DNA of 64,000 bases from an uncultured Pelagibacteraceae bacterium (GTDB lineage: Bacteria; Pseudomonadota; Alphaproteobacteria; Pelagibacterales; Pelagibacteraceae). The notes beneath the pieces were generated by a model. It saw only the letters and a program-made list of their open reading frames with translations. It had not been told where the DNA came from and ran no database searches. The position numbers and the translations under genes are program-made. The stretch lies in contig CACNRH010000003.1 of assembly GCA_902622825.1 (NCBI GenBank), positions 1 through 64,000 of the forward strand. The letters are read 5' to 3'. Numbering within the stretch: position 1 is the first letter of the stretch; each line of letters begins with the position of its first letter. Positions 38,341-49,073 of this stretch are shown here, one piece after another.

Positions 38341-39734
38341 AGTTCATTTTTAAAATCTCTTATCCATTGAGATATAGATCCAGCTCCCATACCAATAATT
38401 ATTTCATCAGAGTAAATATTTCTACTTAAATATCTTAATATTTGCTTTTTATCATTGACTATCACCACATTCACTTTTGATAGTTTTGCAATAGATTTAG
38501 CAAATTTTAATTCATTATATTTTTTGTCTTTACGCTCTCCAGCAGCATAGATTGGGCACAAAAGTACGGTATCAGCATATTTAAAACTTTTGCTAAATTC
38601 TTTTTCTAAACTTAAAACTCTAGAAAATCTATGGGGTTGAAAGATAGAAATAATTTTTTTTTCTCCAGATACATCTTTAACACTTTTTAGAACAGACATT
38701 ATTTCTGTTGGGTGATGAGCATAATCATCATAGTAGTCATTTAAATTTTTAGTAAATACTTTTGTCATTCGCCTCTGAACGCCAGAATAATTATCTAAAG
38801 CCTTTTTTATTATATTAGGATTAATGCCGAGATTTAACGAAATTGTTATCGCTCCTGCCGCGTTAGAAATATTATGCCTACCCATTAAATTCAATTTAAA
38901 GTTTTTAATCAGAATTTTTTTACCCTTAAAATTCTTAATTTTTAAATCAAATCTTGAATGATTATAGTTTAATTTTAAATTTAGAATTTGATAATCGCTT
39001 TTAGAACTAAAACCATAAGTAATGTAATTTTTTATATCTATTTTTTTTATTATTTTCAAAATATTTTTATCATCTATGCATAACGCAACTTTACCAATGG
39101 GAGGCGTTTTATTAATAAATTTAATAAAAGAATTTTCAAGATTCTTAAAACTTTTATAATAATCAATGTGTTCATAATCTAAATTTGTTACTATCGAATA
39201 ATTTATTGGTAATTTTAAAAAACTACCGTCTGACTCATCCGCTTCGACGGTAGACCATTCACCCTTACCTAATTTTGCGTTATTTTTAAGAGAATTAATA
39301 ACTCCACCATTAATAATTGTTGGATCAAGTTTTGCCTCAGTTAAAATTTTGCCAATTAATGAGGTCGTTGTTGTTTTTCCATGCGAGCCTGTAATTATAA
39401 TATTTTTTTTTAATGAGATAACATTAGCTAACATTTCGGCTCTATCATATATCGGAATTTTATTTTTAATTGCTTGAATTATTTCTGGATTATTTTTTTT
39501 TATTGCAGTGGATTTTACTATTATTGTTACTTTATTTAAATTATGTTTTTTGTGACCTATGTAGACTTTAATTTTTAAATTTTTACAATTATCAATATTT
39601 CTATTTGTATTAATATCACTCCCTTGAATTTTGAATCCCATGACTTTCATAATTTGAGCTAAACCACTCATTCCGATACCGCCTATACCTATAAAGTGAA
39701 TTACTTCTTTTGATCCAATTTTTATTCTTTTCAT
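38337..39734 (-). CDS. murC: UDP-N-acetylmuramate--L-alanine ligase
   Basis: HFIGIGGIGMSGLAQIM; ITGSHGKTTTTSLIG; VEADESDGSFL. Confidence 0.96.
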   Translation of the reverse strand: MKRIKIGSKEVIHFIGIGGIGMSGLAQIMKVMGFKIQGSDINTNRNIDNCKNLKIKVYIGHKKHNLNKVTIIVKSTAIKKNNPEIIQAIKNKIPIYDRAEMLANVISLKKNIIITGSHGKTTTTSLIGKILTEAKLDPTIINGGVINSLKNNAKLGKGEWSTVEADESDGSFLKLPINYSIVTNLDYEHIDYYKSFKNLENSFIKFINKTPPIGKVALCIDDKNILKIIKKIDIKNYITYGFSSKSDYQILNLKLNYNHSRFDLKIKNFKGKKILIKNFKLNLMGRHNISNAAGAITISLNLGINPNIIKKALDNYSGVQRRMTKVFTKNLNDYYDDYAHHPTEIMSVLKSVKDVSGEKKIISIFQPHRFSRVLSLEKEFSKSFKYADTVLLCPIYAAGERKDKKYNELKFAKSIAKLSKVNVVIVNDKKQILRYLSRNIYSDEIIIGMGAGSISQWIRDFKNEL

Positions 39735-40816
39735 ATTTCTTCCACAGATCTCTCTATTTTTTTGTAAACATCATTATCATTATATTTTTTTTGATTAATT
39801 ATAACTCTCGAAAGTATAGACTTATCTCTATAAAAAGAATTAATTAATACAAATAATTTTTTTTCAATATCTATTTCCTCAATTAAAAACCCAAATTTTT
39901 TTTTTTTGAAAAATTCAGCGTTCAAAAATTGATGATTATCTGCAGAGTTAGGTAGTGGTATTGATATAAATGGCACACGACAGTTTACTAGCTCGGCTAA
40001 CATTGATGAACCTGCTCTTGTTATACATATGTCAATTTTTTTAAAGTAATTATGTAAGTTATTTTTAAAATTAAAAACTTCATGTTTAATTTTTAATTCA
40101 GAATAATATTTCTTTAATTTTTCAATTTGATCGTTGGTGCATTGTTGATAAACTACAATTTTAATATTTTTTTCTCTGCATTTTTTTATAACAGCTGGTA
40201 ATTTTTTACCAAAAGAGTCTGCAGCCTGGCTTCCACCAAGAATAAGTAAATTTAATAGTTTATTTGATTTCTTTTTTTTTGTTGAATATTTAAAATTTAG
40301 TATTTTTTTATTCAATATATTTCCAGTTACAACTATTTTATTAAAGTATTTAGGTTTTATACCCTGTAATTCTTTATAAGAGATAAAGATTTTTTTTGAA
40401 AATGGTAATAAAAATTTATTTGCCTTACCTAACAAAAGATTATTTTCATAAATTACAAATGGAACATCTAAAACTTTTGATGCCATGCAAAATGGTAGCG
40501 ACGTATACCCGCCCATTCCTATTATTAGGTCAGCTTTTTTATTTCTTATCAAAAAGAGAGATTGCAGAAATGACATTATTATTATTATGATTGAAAATAT
40601 GAATTTAATAGGGTTTCTATAATTGATTGTAGAAGAAAAAATAGTCTTGAATTTTCTCTTATCATTTTTGTTCAAAAAAATTTTGCCCCTTTTATCTGTT
40701 ATTATTTCAACATGGTTCCTCTTAGACCTTAAATCTTTATATAAATTGTAAGCCGGAAAGACATGTCCACCAGTGCCTCCAGCTATAATTAAAATTCTTT
40801 TTTTATTATTTTTCAT
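39731..40816 (-). CDS. murG: MurG N-acetylglucosaminyltransferase
   Basis: LIIAGGTGGHVFPAYNL; ITRAGSSMLAEL. Confidence 0.95.
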   Translation of the reverse strand: MKNNKKRILIIAGGTGGHVFPAYNLYKDLRSKRNHVEIITDKRGKIFLNKNDKRKFKTIFSSTINYRNPIKFIFSIIIIIMSFLQSLFLIRNKKADLIIGMGGYTSLPFCMASKVLDVPFVIYENNLLLGKANKFLLPFSKKIFISYKELQGIKPKYFNKIVVTGNILNKKILNFKYSTKKKKSNKLLNLLILGGSQAADSFGKKLPAVIKKCREKNIKIVVYQQCTNDQIEKLKKYYSELKIKHEVFNFKNNLHNYFKKIDICITRAGSSMLAELVNCRVPFISIPLPNSADNHQFLNAEFFKKKKFGFLIEEIDIEKKLFVLINSFYRDKSILSRVIINQKKYNDNDVYKKIERSVEEI

Positions 40817-41933
40817 TGAGAAACCTTTTTTTTGTAAAATTTAAGATCATCCCAGCAAGTATCGCGCTGCCAATTAAAGACGATCCGCCATAGCTTAAAA
40901 ATGGTAAAGTCATTCCAGTGGTGGGGAGTAAACTTGTATTTACTCCGATATGAATAAACGTTTGAAAAATAAGTAATGAAGATAATCCAGAAAGTGAAAG
41001 TCTGATAAATTCATTTTCTTCCTTAATGCAAATTTTTATTACTCTGTAAGAAATAAATAAAAAAATTAATACAATCATTATTGATAGTATTGACCCAAAT
41101 TCTTCTGAAATGATGGCAATTATATAATCTGTATGTGCTTCCGGCACATTATCTTTTAGTATACCTTCGCCCATGCCCTGACCCTTCAAACCTCCAAGCT
41201 TAATCGCTTCGAGCGCCTTTTCATTCTGAAAGTTGTCACCAGATGATGGGTCTAGAAAAGTTAATAGTCTATTAATTATATAACCGAATCTTTCCGGAAA
41301 TAAAAAAAATATCAATACAGATAAAGAAAGTACAAAAATACCTATCAAGACAAGATACATCACTTTTATTCCTGATATAAAAATTAAAGATAACCAAGTA
41401 GAAATGATTAAGACAGTTTGTCCAAAGTCAGGTTGATTGATCAGAAGGAATGCAACTGAAGTTAAAACAAAAAAACTTAAAAAGTAACTTACAAAGTTTT
41501 TATCAAATAGTTGAGAGCATAGTATTCTAGCGGTCATTAATATGAAAAATGGCTTAATCAACTCAACTGGCTGTAATCTTAAGAAGAAAATATTAAGCCA
41601 TCTCTTTGAGCCTTTAACCTCAACACCAATAAAAGGAACTAAAATTAATAAAATTAATAAGAACAAGAAAAGTGGTGTTATCGCTTTATCTACTATATCT
41701 AAACGAACTGACGAAATAGCCAACATTAAAGTTAATGATAAAGACGCAAAAATAAAATGTCTAATGAAGAAGAAATAATTGGCTTTGTCCAATCGCTCAC
41801 TTGCTAATGTGGAAGTAGATGAAAATGAAAAAAAAACTCCTAAAAAAAATAGAAGTAGAAAACTGAACAATATGCTTTTATCAATATTACGCCAGTAATT
41901 ATCAATGTTATCTAATAAAAATGTTTTAAGCAT
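40806..41933 (-). CDS. ftsW: Division SEDS protein FtsW
   Basis: KGSKRWLNIFFLRLQPVELIKPFFIL; PEAHTDYIIAIISEEFG; dcw position. Confidence 0.93.
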   Translation of the reverse strand: MLKTFLLDNIDNYWRNIDKSILFSFLLLFFLGVFFSFSSTSTLASERLDKANYFFFIRHFIFASLSLTLMLAISSVRLDIVDKAITPLFLFLLILLILVPFIGVEVKGSKRWLNIFFLRLQPVELIKPFFILMTARILCSQLFDKNFVSYFLSFFVLTSVAFLLINQPDFGQTVLIISTWLSLIFISGIKVMYLVLIGIFVLSLSVLIFFLFPERFGYIINRLLTFLDPSSGDNFQNEKALEAIKLGGLKGQGMGEGILKDNVPEAHTDYIIAIISEEFGSILSIMIVLIFLFISYRVIKICIKEENEFIRLSLSGLSSLLIFQTFIHIGVNTSLLPTTGMTLPFLSYGGSSLIGSAILAGMILNFTKKRFLNEK

Positions 41934-43230
41934 ACAATTTTACCATCCTTTTAAAGCTCAATCCTCTTTCTTCAAAATTTTGAAATTGATCAAATGAGGC
42001 ACTAGCTGGACACAACAACACTGTTTTTGAAAAATTTGTGTTTAACGACTTAAGCTTTTTGAGATCTTTTCTAATATCAAGAAATGCTTTTTTTAAGCTA
42101 TGACAAATTTTGTAATCAAATTTTTTATAAATTAAATTCTCAAAAAAACTAATATTTTTACCTATAAGATAAATTTTGATTATCGATTTTTTATAATTTG
42201 ATAGATTAATTTTTTCACCTTTTTTTGGGATGCCGCCTAAAATCCAAAAAATATTTTTGTATATTGAGAGTGAGTTTTTTGCTGCTTCAAAACTTGTAGC
42301 TTTAGAATCGTTAATGAATACAACACCGGCTTTTTTAACTAAATACTCACCTCGATGTGGCAATGGTTTGAAACTATTAGTTATACTAAAAAAAATTTTT
42401 CTACTGATTTTAAACTTATTTGCTATTGTGTAAACAAATCTTAAATTTTGTAGATTTGCCTCATTTTTAAAATATCTGGTTTTTATACCACTTGCAAAAG
42501 TATTTTTTAGGTTTTTTTTAATTATTATAAGTTTTCCCTTAAATTTTTTCCTCTTAAATTTTGTAATTAATTTTAAATCTTCTAGATAGGCGAAGTTTTT
42601 ATTTTTTTGATTTTGAAAAATTTTTAATTTTGAATTTAGGTAATTCGAATAATTTTTGTGCCAATCAAGATGATCATTGGAGATATTAGTGATCAAAGCG
42701 TGATTTGGTCTTAAATATTTTGAATAATATAACTGATAGGATGAAGCCTCAATTATAAATAAACTTCTTTTTTTTGGATTTTCATAGAGTATGGGTTTAC
42801 CAATATTACCTGTTAAATGAACATTATATCTTTTCGTTTTTTTAAATAAATTCTTAAGCAACTCACATGTTGTTGATTTACCATTGGTCCCAGTGACCAT
42901 TATAGTTTTTAAATTTGGATAGAATAAATAAAAAATATCTAAGTCAGTTATGATTTTTTTGGTATATTTTCTTAAAGTATTTTTTGCTATTGCTTTAGAA
43001 ATTTGGATGCCAGGGCTGATAACTATATAATCTGAATTAACAATTGCATTAGTTAAAATCTTTATTTGCCTTAATTTCTTATTTGCTTTTTTTGATATCC
43101 AATTATCGTCCCAAACAAAAAAATTTTTAATATTATTTTTTTTTAAAAAAAACTTTACAGATCTTCCAGTTTTACCAAGACCGTATATAACATACTTTCT
43201 TTTTTTTAGATTGATTAAGTCGTTTTTCAT
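41926..43230 (-). CDS. murD: UDP-N-acetylmuramoylalanine--D-glutamate ligase
   Basis: YGLGKTGRSV; VTGTNGKSTTCELL; INDSKATSFEA. Internal start MKNDLINLKK avoids overlap with mraY. Confidence 0.94.
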   Translation of the reverse strand: MKNDLINLKKRKYVIYGLGKTGRSVKFFLKKNNIKNFFVWDDNWISKKANKKLRQIKILTNAIVNSDYIVISPGIQISKAIAKNTLRKYTKKIITDLDIFYLFYPNLKTIMVTGTNGKSTTCELLKNLFKKTKRYNVHLTGNIGKPILYENPKKRSLFIIEASSYQLYYSKYLRPNHALITNISNDHLDWHKNYSNYLNSKLKIFQNQKNKNFAYLEDLKLITKFKRKKFKGKLIIIKKNLKNTFASGIKTRYFKNEANLQNLRFVYTIANKFKISRKIFFSITNSFKPLPHRGEYLVKKAGVVFINDSKATSFEAAKNSLSIYKNIFWILGGIPKKGEKINLSNYKKSIIKIYLIGKNISFFENLIYKKFDYKICHSLKKAFLDIRKDLKKLKSLNTNFSKTVLLCPASASFDQFQNFEERGLSFKRMVKLYA

Positions 43231-43235
43231 TAAAA

Positions 43236-44321
43236 TTATCTTAACTTGAGAGTAGCTAAACCTATTAACGCTAAAATAATAGCTATTATCCAAAATCTAA
43301 TTACAATAGTTGACTCGGGCCAACCTTTTTTTTCAAAATGATGGTGAATTGGAGCCATCATAAATACTCTTTTACCAGTTAGTTTAAATGAAATTACTTG
43401 AATTATTACAGAAACAGTTTCAAGCACAAATAACCCTCCAATTATAGCTAAGACAATTTCGTGTTTAACTATTACAGCTACAGCTGCTAGAGAACCCCCT
43501 AATGACAAAGACCCAGTGTCTCCCATAAAAATTTTAGCGGGAGGTGCGTTGTACCAAAGAAAGCCTAAACAAGAACCAACTATTGATCCACAAAATACTG
43601 AAATTTCACCCACGCCAGGAATAAATTGAATATATAGATAATCAGAGAAAATTACATTTCCGACTAAATAGCATATTAAAGTAAAAGATAGCGCAACCAA
43701 CATTACAGGAACTGTAGCCAAACCATCAAGCCCATCCGTTAAATTAACCGCATTTGACGCTCCTATAATTACAAATAATACAAAAGGAATAAAAAATATC
43801 CCTAGGTCTATTATTAGATTTTTAAAAAATGGAAAGTATAATTTGTCTAAATATTCGTGATCCGAAAAATTTATAAGTATTAATATTGTTAAAATTCCAA
43901 CTAGTAATTGCCCCAAAAATTTAAACTTTGAATTTAACCCTTGAGAATTCTTTTTTTTAATTTTCAAGTAATCATCAATAAAGCCTAATAGTGCTAAGGC
44001 AAGTGATATAAAAATTAATGTCCAAATGAAAATATTATTTAAATCAGACCATAACAAAGTACTGATTGTCATACTTATTATTATAATTATACCACCCATC
44101 GTTGGTGTACCGGTTTTTTTTATTATATGATCTATCGGGCCGTCTCTTCTAATTTGTCCTGTGATTTGATTGTTAGAGAAAGATCTTATTAAAGGTCCCC
44201 CAATTAAAAAAGAAATTATTAGTGAAGTTCCCACTGATAAACCAGTTCTAAAAGTTAAAAATTTAAAAACAAAAAATCCAGGGTAGGTTTCTGATAATGA
44301 TAACAGTAAACTATATAACAT
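43236..44321 (-). CDS. mraY: Phospho-N-acetylmuramoyl-pentapeptide-transferase
   Basis: GTPTMGGIIII; NAVNLTDGLDGLA; FMGDTGSLSLGG; APIHHHFE. Confidence 0.96.
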   Translation of the reverse strand: MLYSLLLSLSETYPGFFVFKFLTFRTGLSVGTSLIISFLIGGPLIRSFSNNQITGQIRRDGPIDHIIKKTGTPTMGGIIIIISMTISTLLWSDLNNIFIWTLIFISLALALLGFIDDYLKIKKKNSQGLNSKFKFLGQLLVGILTILILINFSDHEYLDKLYFPFFKNLIIDLGIFFIPFVLFVIIGASNAVNLTDGLDGLATVPVMLVALSFTLICYLVGNVIFSDYLYIQFIPGVGEISVFCGSIVGSCLGFLWYNAPPAKIFMGDTGSLSLGGSLAAVAVIVKHEIVLAIIGGLFVLETVSVIIQVISFKLTGKRVFMMAPIHHHFEKKGWPESTIVIRFWIIAIILALIGLATLKLR

Positions 44322-47061
44322 TTTTTAATCCGTTAATTATTGTCTTTGAAAATTTACTCACTCCAGTGGCATTAGACCCTTTAATCATTAAGTAATCATT
44401 GTTTTGAATAATATTTTTAAATAATTGATCCATATCACTTAAATTTTGTAAAATATTACCTTGTTTCTGTTTATCTAAATACTTGTAAGTAATCAAAACT
44501 TTTTGACCATAAGTGAATGTTTTATCAACATTAGACTTGTTAATAACATTAGAAATGTCTTTATGATAATCATTTGATTTTTTACCTAACTCGAGCATAT
44601 CCCCAATGATTAAATACTTTTTATTTTTTGTATTTAATTTCGATAAATTTTCAATTGCATTTTTTGTTGAAGATGGATTTGCATTATAACTTTCATCAAT
44701 TAAATTAAAGATCTTCTGATATCTTCTTACTCTAAAAATTTTACCTCTTCCTTCCAAAAATTTACTATTGTTAAATACATCAGAAATTTCTTTAAAATCT
44801 AAATTAAGTATTTTTAGTACTGCCAGGCAGCACATTAAGTTTAAAATATTAACTTTATTAGTATTAGCTAGTTTAAAATCAGTGATCTTTTTAAAGTGAC
44901 GTACTGTTAATTTGTTTTTTGAAATTTTTTTAATATGAATATCTGATAATTTTGAAAATCCAAATGAAATGGTTTTGAGTTTCTTTTTATCAGCAAGCTT
45001 TTTATGAAAATGGTAAAATTTATCGTCTCGATTCAAAATAATGTGACCATTTTTATTAATATTACTTATTATTTCAGCTTTAGCTTTCGCAATATCTTTT
45101 ATTGAGCTAAAATTTTCTAAGTGTGCTTCTCCAATATTAGTAATTATTCCAATATTCGGTTTGACCATTTTTGACAATTTGTGAATTTCTCCCTTTTTAC
45201 TCATCCCAATTTCAAAAATACAAAATTTATTTTTAGTTTTAAAATTTGATAGGCTTAGTGGTACACCAAATTCATTATTATAGGATTTAGGGGAAACATA
45301 CGTAGAGGAAAAATTGCTTAAAACTTTTCCAATCATTGTTTTTAAAGTTGTTTTACCTGAGCTCCCAGTAACTCCAATAAATGTAGAGTTGGAAAGATCC
45401 CTTTTTAGGCTGCCAAATAGTTTTAAAAAGTTTAAAGTATTTTTGAAGTAATAGGTGTTTTTTTTATTATTGAATGTTGTTGATCCAATTGCTCCGCTCG
45501 CTCCTTTTAATAAAGCACTATTAACAAAATTATTACCGTTATTGGTTTTTCCTTTTATAGCCACAAAAAGATTTCTTTTTTGCTTTGTTCTCGAATCTAT
45601 TGATATTGTATTAAAATAAAGTCTAGTTTTTTTATTCAAAACATTGTTAAGAATAAAATTATTGAATTTTTTATCATTATTTATTAAAACTTTATTTTTG
45701 TTGAATTGTTTTACTATTTTTTTATCAGATAAATTTAAAATATAATTGCCGTAGTTTTGAGTCGTTTCATGTCCCTTGCCAGCAATCAGTATATATTCTC
45801 CTGGAAAAGAATTTATGATTGCATGACTAATTGCTTTTGGTCGGTTTGCAATATCGGACACTTTTTCTTTGTTAATATATTTTAATAAGGACTTTCTAAT
45901 TTTTCTTGGATTTTCATACCTCGGGTTATCATCAGTAACAATGATTTTTTTACAATATTTGTTTGCAATTTTTGCCATCATCTTCCTTTTTTTAATATCT
46001 CTTTCACCACCGCAGCCAAAAACTAAAGTTACATTTTTATTGCTACCTTCAACTAGGTTTTTTAATACTTTTTCTAATGCATCAGGTGTATGTGCATAAT
46101 CTACAAAAATTTTACTATTATTAATTTCTCTGACTAATTCTAACCTGCCAGGTATTTGATGCAATTTTTTAAGAGCAAAAATAATGTTTTTTTCTTTAAG
46201 TCCGCAAATTTTTGCCGCTGCAATAGCTTTTGATAAATTTTCTAACTGAAACTTTGCTTCGAAGTTTTCTAATTTTAATTTTGTTAATTTTTTATATATT
46301 TCATGTGTTTGAAATAATTTTAATTTTTTTCTTTTTGAAATTTGTTTTATTTTATTAAATTCTGGAACTTGATTTGAGATAATAGAAAAATTACCCTTTT
46401 TTAGATATTTTCTGAATAATAAAAGTTTGGCATTTAAATAGTTTTTTTTTGTTTTATGGTAGTCTAAATGATCCTGGCTTAAGTTTGTAAATATACCAGC
46501 TTTAAAATTTAATCCATCAAGTCTACCTTGATGTAGACCATGGCTTGAGGCCTCTAAAATAACAGAGTCTATTTTTTTTCTTTTGATATCTCTCATATAT
46601 TTATGAATGGTGACAATATCCGGAGTTGTTAGAACAGATTTAATTTTTTTTTTATTTAAATACATTCCAAGAGTTCCAACGGTAGCTACCTTTTTTTTAT
46701 TCAGATATAATAATTGACGAAAATAATCTACGACTGAACTTTTTCCATTTGTTCCGGTTACTGCTATAATATTTTTAGGTTGTTCCTTATAAAATTTTTT
46801 ACATACACTGGATAGTAGAATTTTGATATTTTTGTTTTTGCAAAATATTATTTTTTTATTTGAAGATTTTTTTTCAGAGATAACTGCTATAGCTCCTCTT
46901 TTAATAGCTTCTTTTATGTAATGTGTTCCATCAAGTTTTTGACCTTTAATCGCAAAAAATAAATAGTCTTTTTTAATCTGCTTGCTATTGGTTGCGATGC
47001 CTTTGACTTTCAAATCTTTTAAAGAGTAAGGACAGTTTTTAATTAAATTTTTTAACAACAT
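44311..47061 (-). CDS. MurE-MurF fusion (both peptidoglycan ligases in one ORF)
   Basis: 916 aa with two Mur ligase P-loops (VTGTNGKSSVVDYF; VTGSSGKTTLKTMIG); DNPRYENPRKI in the MurE half; YNANPSSTKNAIENL in the MurF half. Confidence 0.94.
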   Translation of the reverse strand: MLLKNLIKNCPYSLKDLKVKGIATNSKQIKKDYLFFAIKGQKLDGTHYIKEAIKRGAIAVISEKKSSNKKIIFCKNKNIKILLSSVCKKFYKEQPKNIIAVTGTNGKSSVVDYFRQLLYLNKKKVATVGTLGMYLNKKKIKSVLTTPDIVTIHKYMRDIKRKKIDSVILEASSHGLHQGRLDGLNFKAGIFTNLSQDHLDYHKTKKNYLNAKLLLFRKYLKKGNFSIISNQVPEFNKIKQISKRKKLKLFQTHEIYKKLTKLKLENFEAKFQLENLSKAIAAAKICGLKEKNIIFALKKLHQIPGRLELVREINNSKIFVDYAHTPDALEKVLKNLVEGSNKNVTLVFGCGGERDIKKRKMMAKIANKYCKKIIVTDDNPRYENPRKIRKSLLKYINKEKVSDIANRPKAISHAIINSFPGEYILIAGKGHETTQNYGNYILNLSDKKIVKQFNKNKVLINNDKKFNNFILNNVLNKKTRLYFNTISIDSRTKQKRNLFVAIKGKTNNGNNFVNSALLKGASGAIGSTTFNNKKNTYYFKNTLNFLKLFGSLKRDLSNSTFIGVTGSSGKTTLKTMIGKVLSNFSSTYVSPKSYNNEFGVPLSLSNFKTKNKFCIFEIGMSKKGEIHKLSKMVKPNIGIITNIGEAHLENFSSIKDIAKAKAEIISNINKNGHIILNRDDKFYHFHKKLADKKKLKTISFGFSKLSDIHIKKISKNKLTVRHFKKITDFKLANTNKVNILNLMCCLAVLKILNLDFKEISDVFNNSKFLEGRGKIFRVRRYQKIFNLIDESYNANPSSTKNAIENLSKLNTKNKKYLIIGDMLELGKKSNDYHKDISNVINKSNVDKTFTYGQKVLITYKYLDKQKQGNILQNLSDMDQLFKNIIQNNDYLMIKGSNATGVSKFSKTIINGLKNVI

Positions 47062-48760
47062 TTCTATTTGTAGAATTATTTTTATTTATGGCTAAAATTG
47101 GTCCAATTCTTTCTATAACTTTGCCAGCTACATAAACCACATTCCAACCCGCTTCATTTCTAAAACCTTTAATTTTAAAGCCATTGTAATCATAAATTAG
47201 ATCACGAGCTATTTTAGGGTCATCTAACATTATTAATAAGATGTATTTTTTTTCGTTCGAAATGAAATATGATATAAATGTGTTAATATTTTTATTTTTG
47301 TCAGAATAAGACTGAGAAGTTCCAGTTTTTCCAGAAACCTCATATCCAAATATATTTGCTAAACGAGCTGTACCGTCTTTATGAGTTACAACCTTTCTAA
47401 GCATGGAATTTATGCTTTTACTAGTACTCTCTTTAATAACTCTAATTTTTTTTTTTAAAAGAGTATTTTTTTTTAGGGTAGGTTTGACGTAATATCCGCC
47501 ATTAACCATTGCAGCGTAAGCAGCCGCAGCTTGTAAAGGTGTTGTTGTTATTCCATGACCGTATGAAATTGTTTCTAGTTTACATTTATTCCATTTTAAA
47601 GAGTGCGGCGTCCCTAGCTCACCCAACTCTAAGTACGCCCTAGAATTTAAATGAAGTTTTTGTATAAAAGACTCAAATTTATTCTGACCTATCATTCTTG
47701 CAATTTTTAATGTGCCAACATTAGAGGATTTTATTAAAATTTCTTCGACAGACATCTCATTAGGAAATTTTTTCATATCAGAAATCTCGTACTTAGAACA
47801 TTTGACTTTCTTTGGTATATTTTTAATAATAGTAGAAGAAGTAACAATATTTTCATCGAGAGCCAGAGCAATAGTAAAAGTTTTAAATATTGATCCAAGT
47901 TCAAAAATTCCTTTTGTAATTTTATTTGTGAATTGATCTCCATTAATTTTTTCTCTTTTATTTAAATCAAAATCGGGCAAAGAAACTAAAGAGATTACCT
48001 CTCCGTTGTCTGCATCCATCAGCAAAGCACCCGCTCCATTAGCGTTAAAGGTATTAATTGAATTTTTTAGCTCTTTGTTTATTATGTGTTGAATATTTAG
48101 ATCGACAGTTAAAGTTAGAGGTATATCATTTAATTCAGCTTTTATTAATTCCTTGTCGAAAAAATATTCAACTCCAGATATACCATAATTGTCATCGTCG
48201 GTTTGACCAATTAAATGACTAAACAGATTTGAGTGTGGGTAAATTCTATTTTGCACAGGTTCAAATACAATTCCCTTTTCTCCCATTAGCCATAATCTTT
48301 TATACTCTTGGTTAGTTAGTCTTTTCTTTAAATAAAAATATTTCTTATTATTTAAATTATTTAATAGGTTTTCTGTATTCATTTCTGGAAATTGAAGCTG
48401 AAGCTTTAAAATTAATTTTTTTTTGTCTCTCACTAAATTTGATCTAATCGCAGCATTATACATTTGGATACTGCTTGAAATAAGATTGCCATTTCTATCA
48501 ACAATATCTCTTCTTATTGGCACGAATTCAGAAGAGGTTGAGTTATAGCTGAGCTTTTTAGGTCGCTCTATTGAAATTAAAAATACTTTAATAGAAAAAA
48601 TAAAAATTAGAAAAACAAAAACCGAAAATAATATAAATATTCTGTCGTCAATTATATTTAGCTTACTTTTACGACTTTCTGATGAATTATAAAAGTCTTG
48701 AAAATAAAAACTTTTTTGATTTTGATTAAATATTTTACTTTTTCGTTTTTTCTTTATCAT
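47039..48760 (-). CDS. ftsI: Division transpeptidase FtsI (PBP3)
   Basis: ELGSIFKTFT (SxxK), SSN, SGKTGTSQ. Confidence 0.95.
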   Translation of the reverse strand: MIKKKRKSKIFNQNQKSFYFQDFYNSSESRKSKLNIIDDRIFILFSVFVFLIFIFSIKVFLISIERPKKLSYNSTSSEFVPIRRDIVDRNGNLISSSIQMYNAAIRSNLVRDKKKLILKLQLQFPEMNTENLLNNLNNKKYFYLKKRLTNQEYKRLWLMGEKGIVFEPVQNRIYPHSNLFSHLIGQTDDDNYGISGVEYFFDKELIKAELNDIPLTLTVDLNIQHIINKELKNSINTFNANGAGALLMDADNGEVISLVSLPDFDLNKREKINGDQFTNKITKGIFELGSIFKTFTIALALDENIVTSSTIIKNIPKKVKCSKYEISDMKKFPNEMSVEEILIKSSNVGTLKIARMIGQNKFESFIQKLHLNSRAYLELGELGTPHSLKWNKCKLETISYGHGITTTPLQAAAAYAAMVNGGYYVKPTLKKNTLLKKKIRVIKESTSKSINSMLRKVVTHKDGTARLANIFGYEVSGKTGTSQSYSDKNKNINTFISYFISNEKKYILLIMLDDPKIARDLIYDYNGFKIKGFRNEAGWNVVYVAGKVIERIGPILAINKNNSTNRNVVKKFN

Positions 48761-49073
48761 GATTTACGTTTATTTTTGTTTTTTGGTATTGATGATCTAA
48801 TAATTCACTTAAATTTAAATAAATTTCTGAAAAACTTCTTGGTACATATTTTTCATTAGAAAACTCACTTAATTTATTAAAAAGATATCTGGGAGAAGAA
48901 AGATAAGAGTACTCAACTCTTGCCTCATGTAATTCATGTCTTAATTTTAAAATCTTATGATTTAAATTGTATATTTTTTTTTCTAATAATCTGGTTTCGT
49001 TTTTGATAAATGAGGTAAAAATTAACAAAATTAAAAAAATCAAACTAGTAATATAAATATTTTTATTAAACAT
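48735..49073 (-). CDS. ftsL: FtsL-like small division membrane protein
   Basis: TM plus coiled coil, 112 aa, between rsmH and ftsI. Confidence 0.75.
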   Translation of the reverse strand: MFNKNIYITSLIFLILLIFTSFIKNETRLLEKKIYNLNHKILKLRHELHEARVEYSYLSSPRYLFNKLSEFSNEKYVPRSFSEIYLNLSELLDHQYQKTKINVNHDKEKTKK

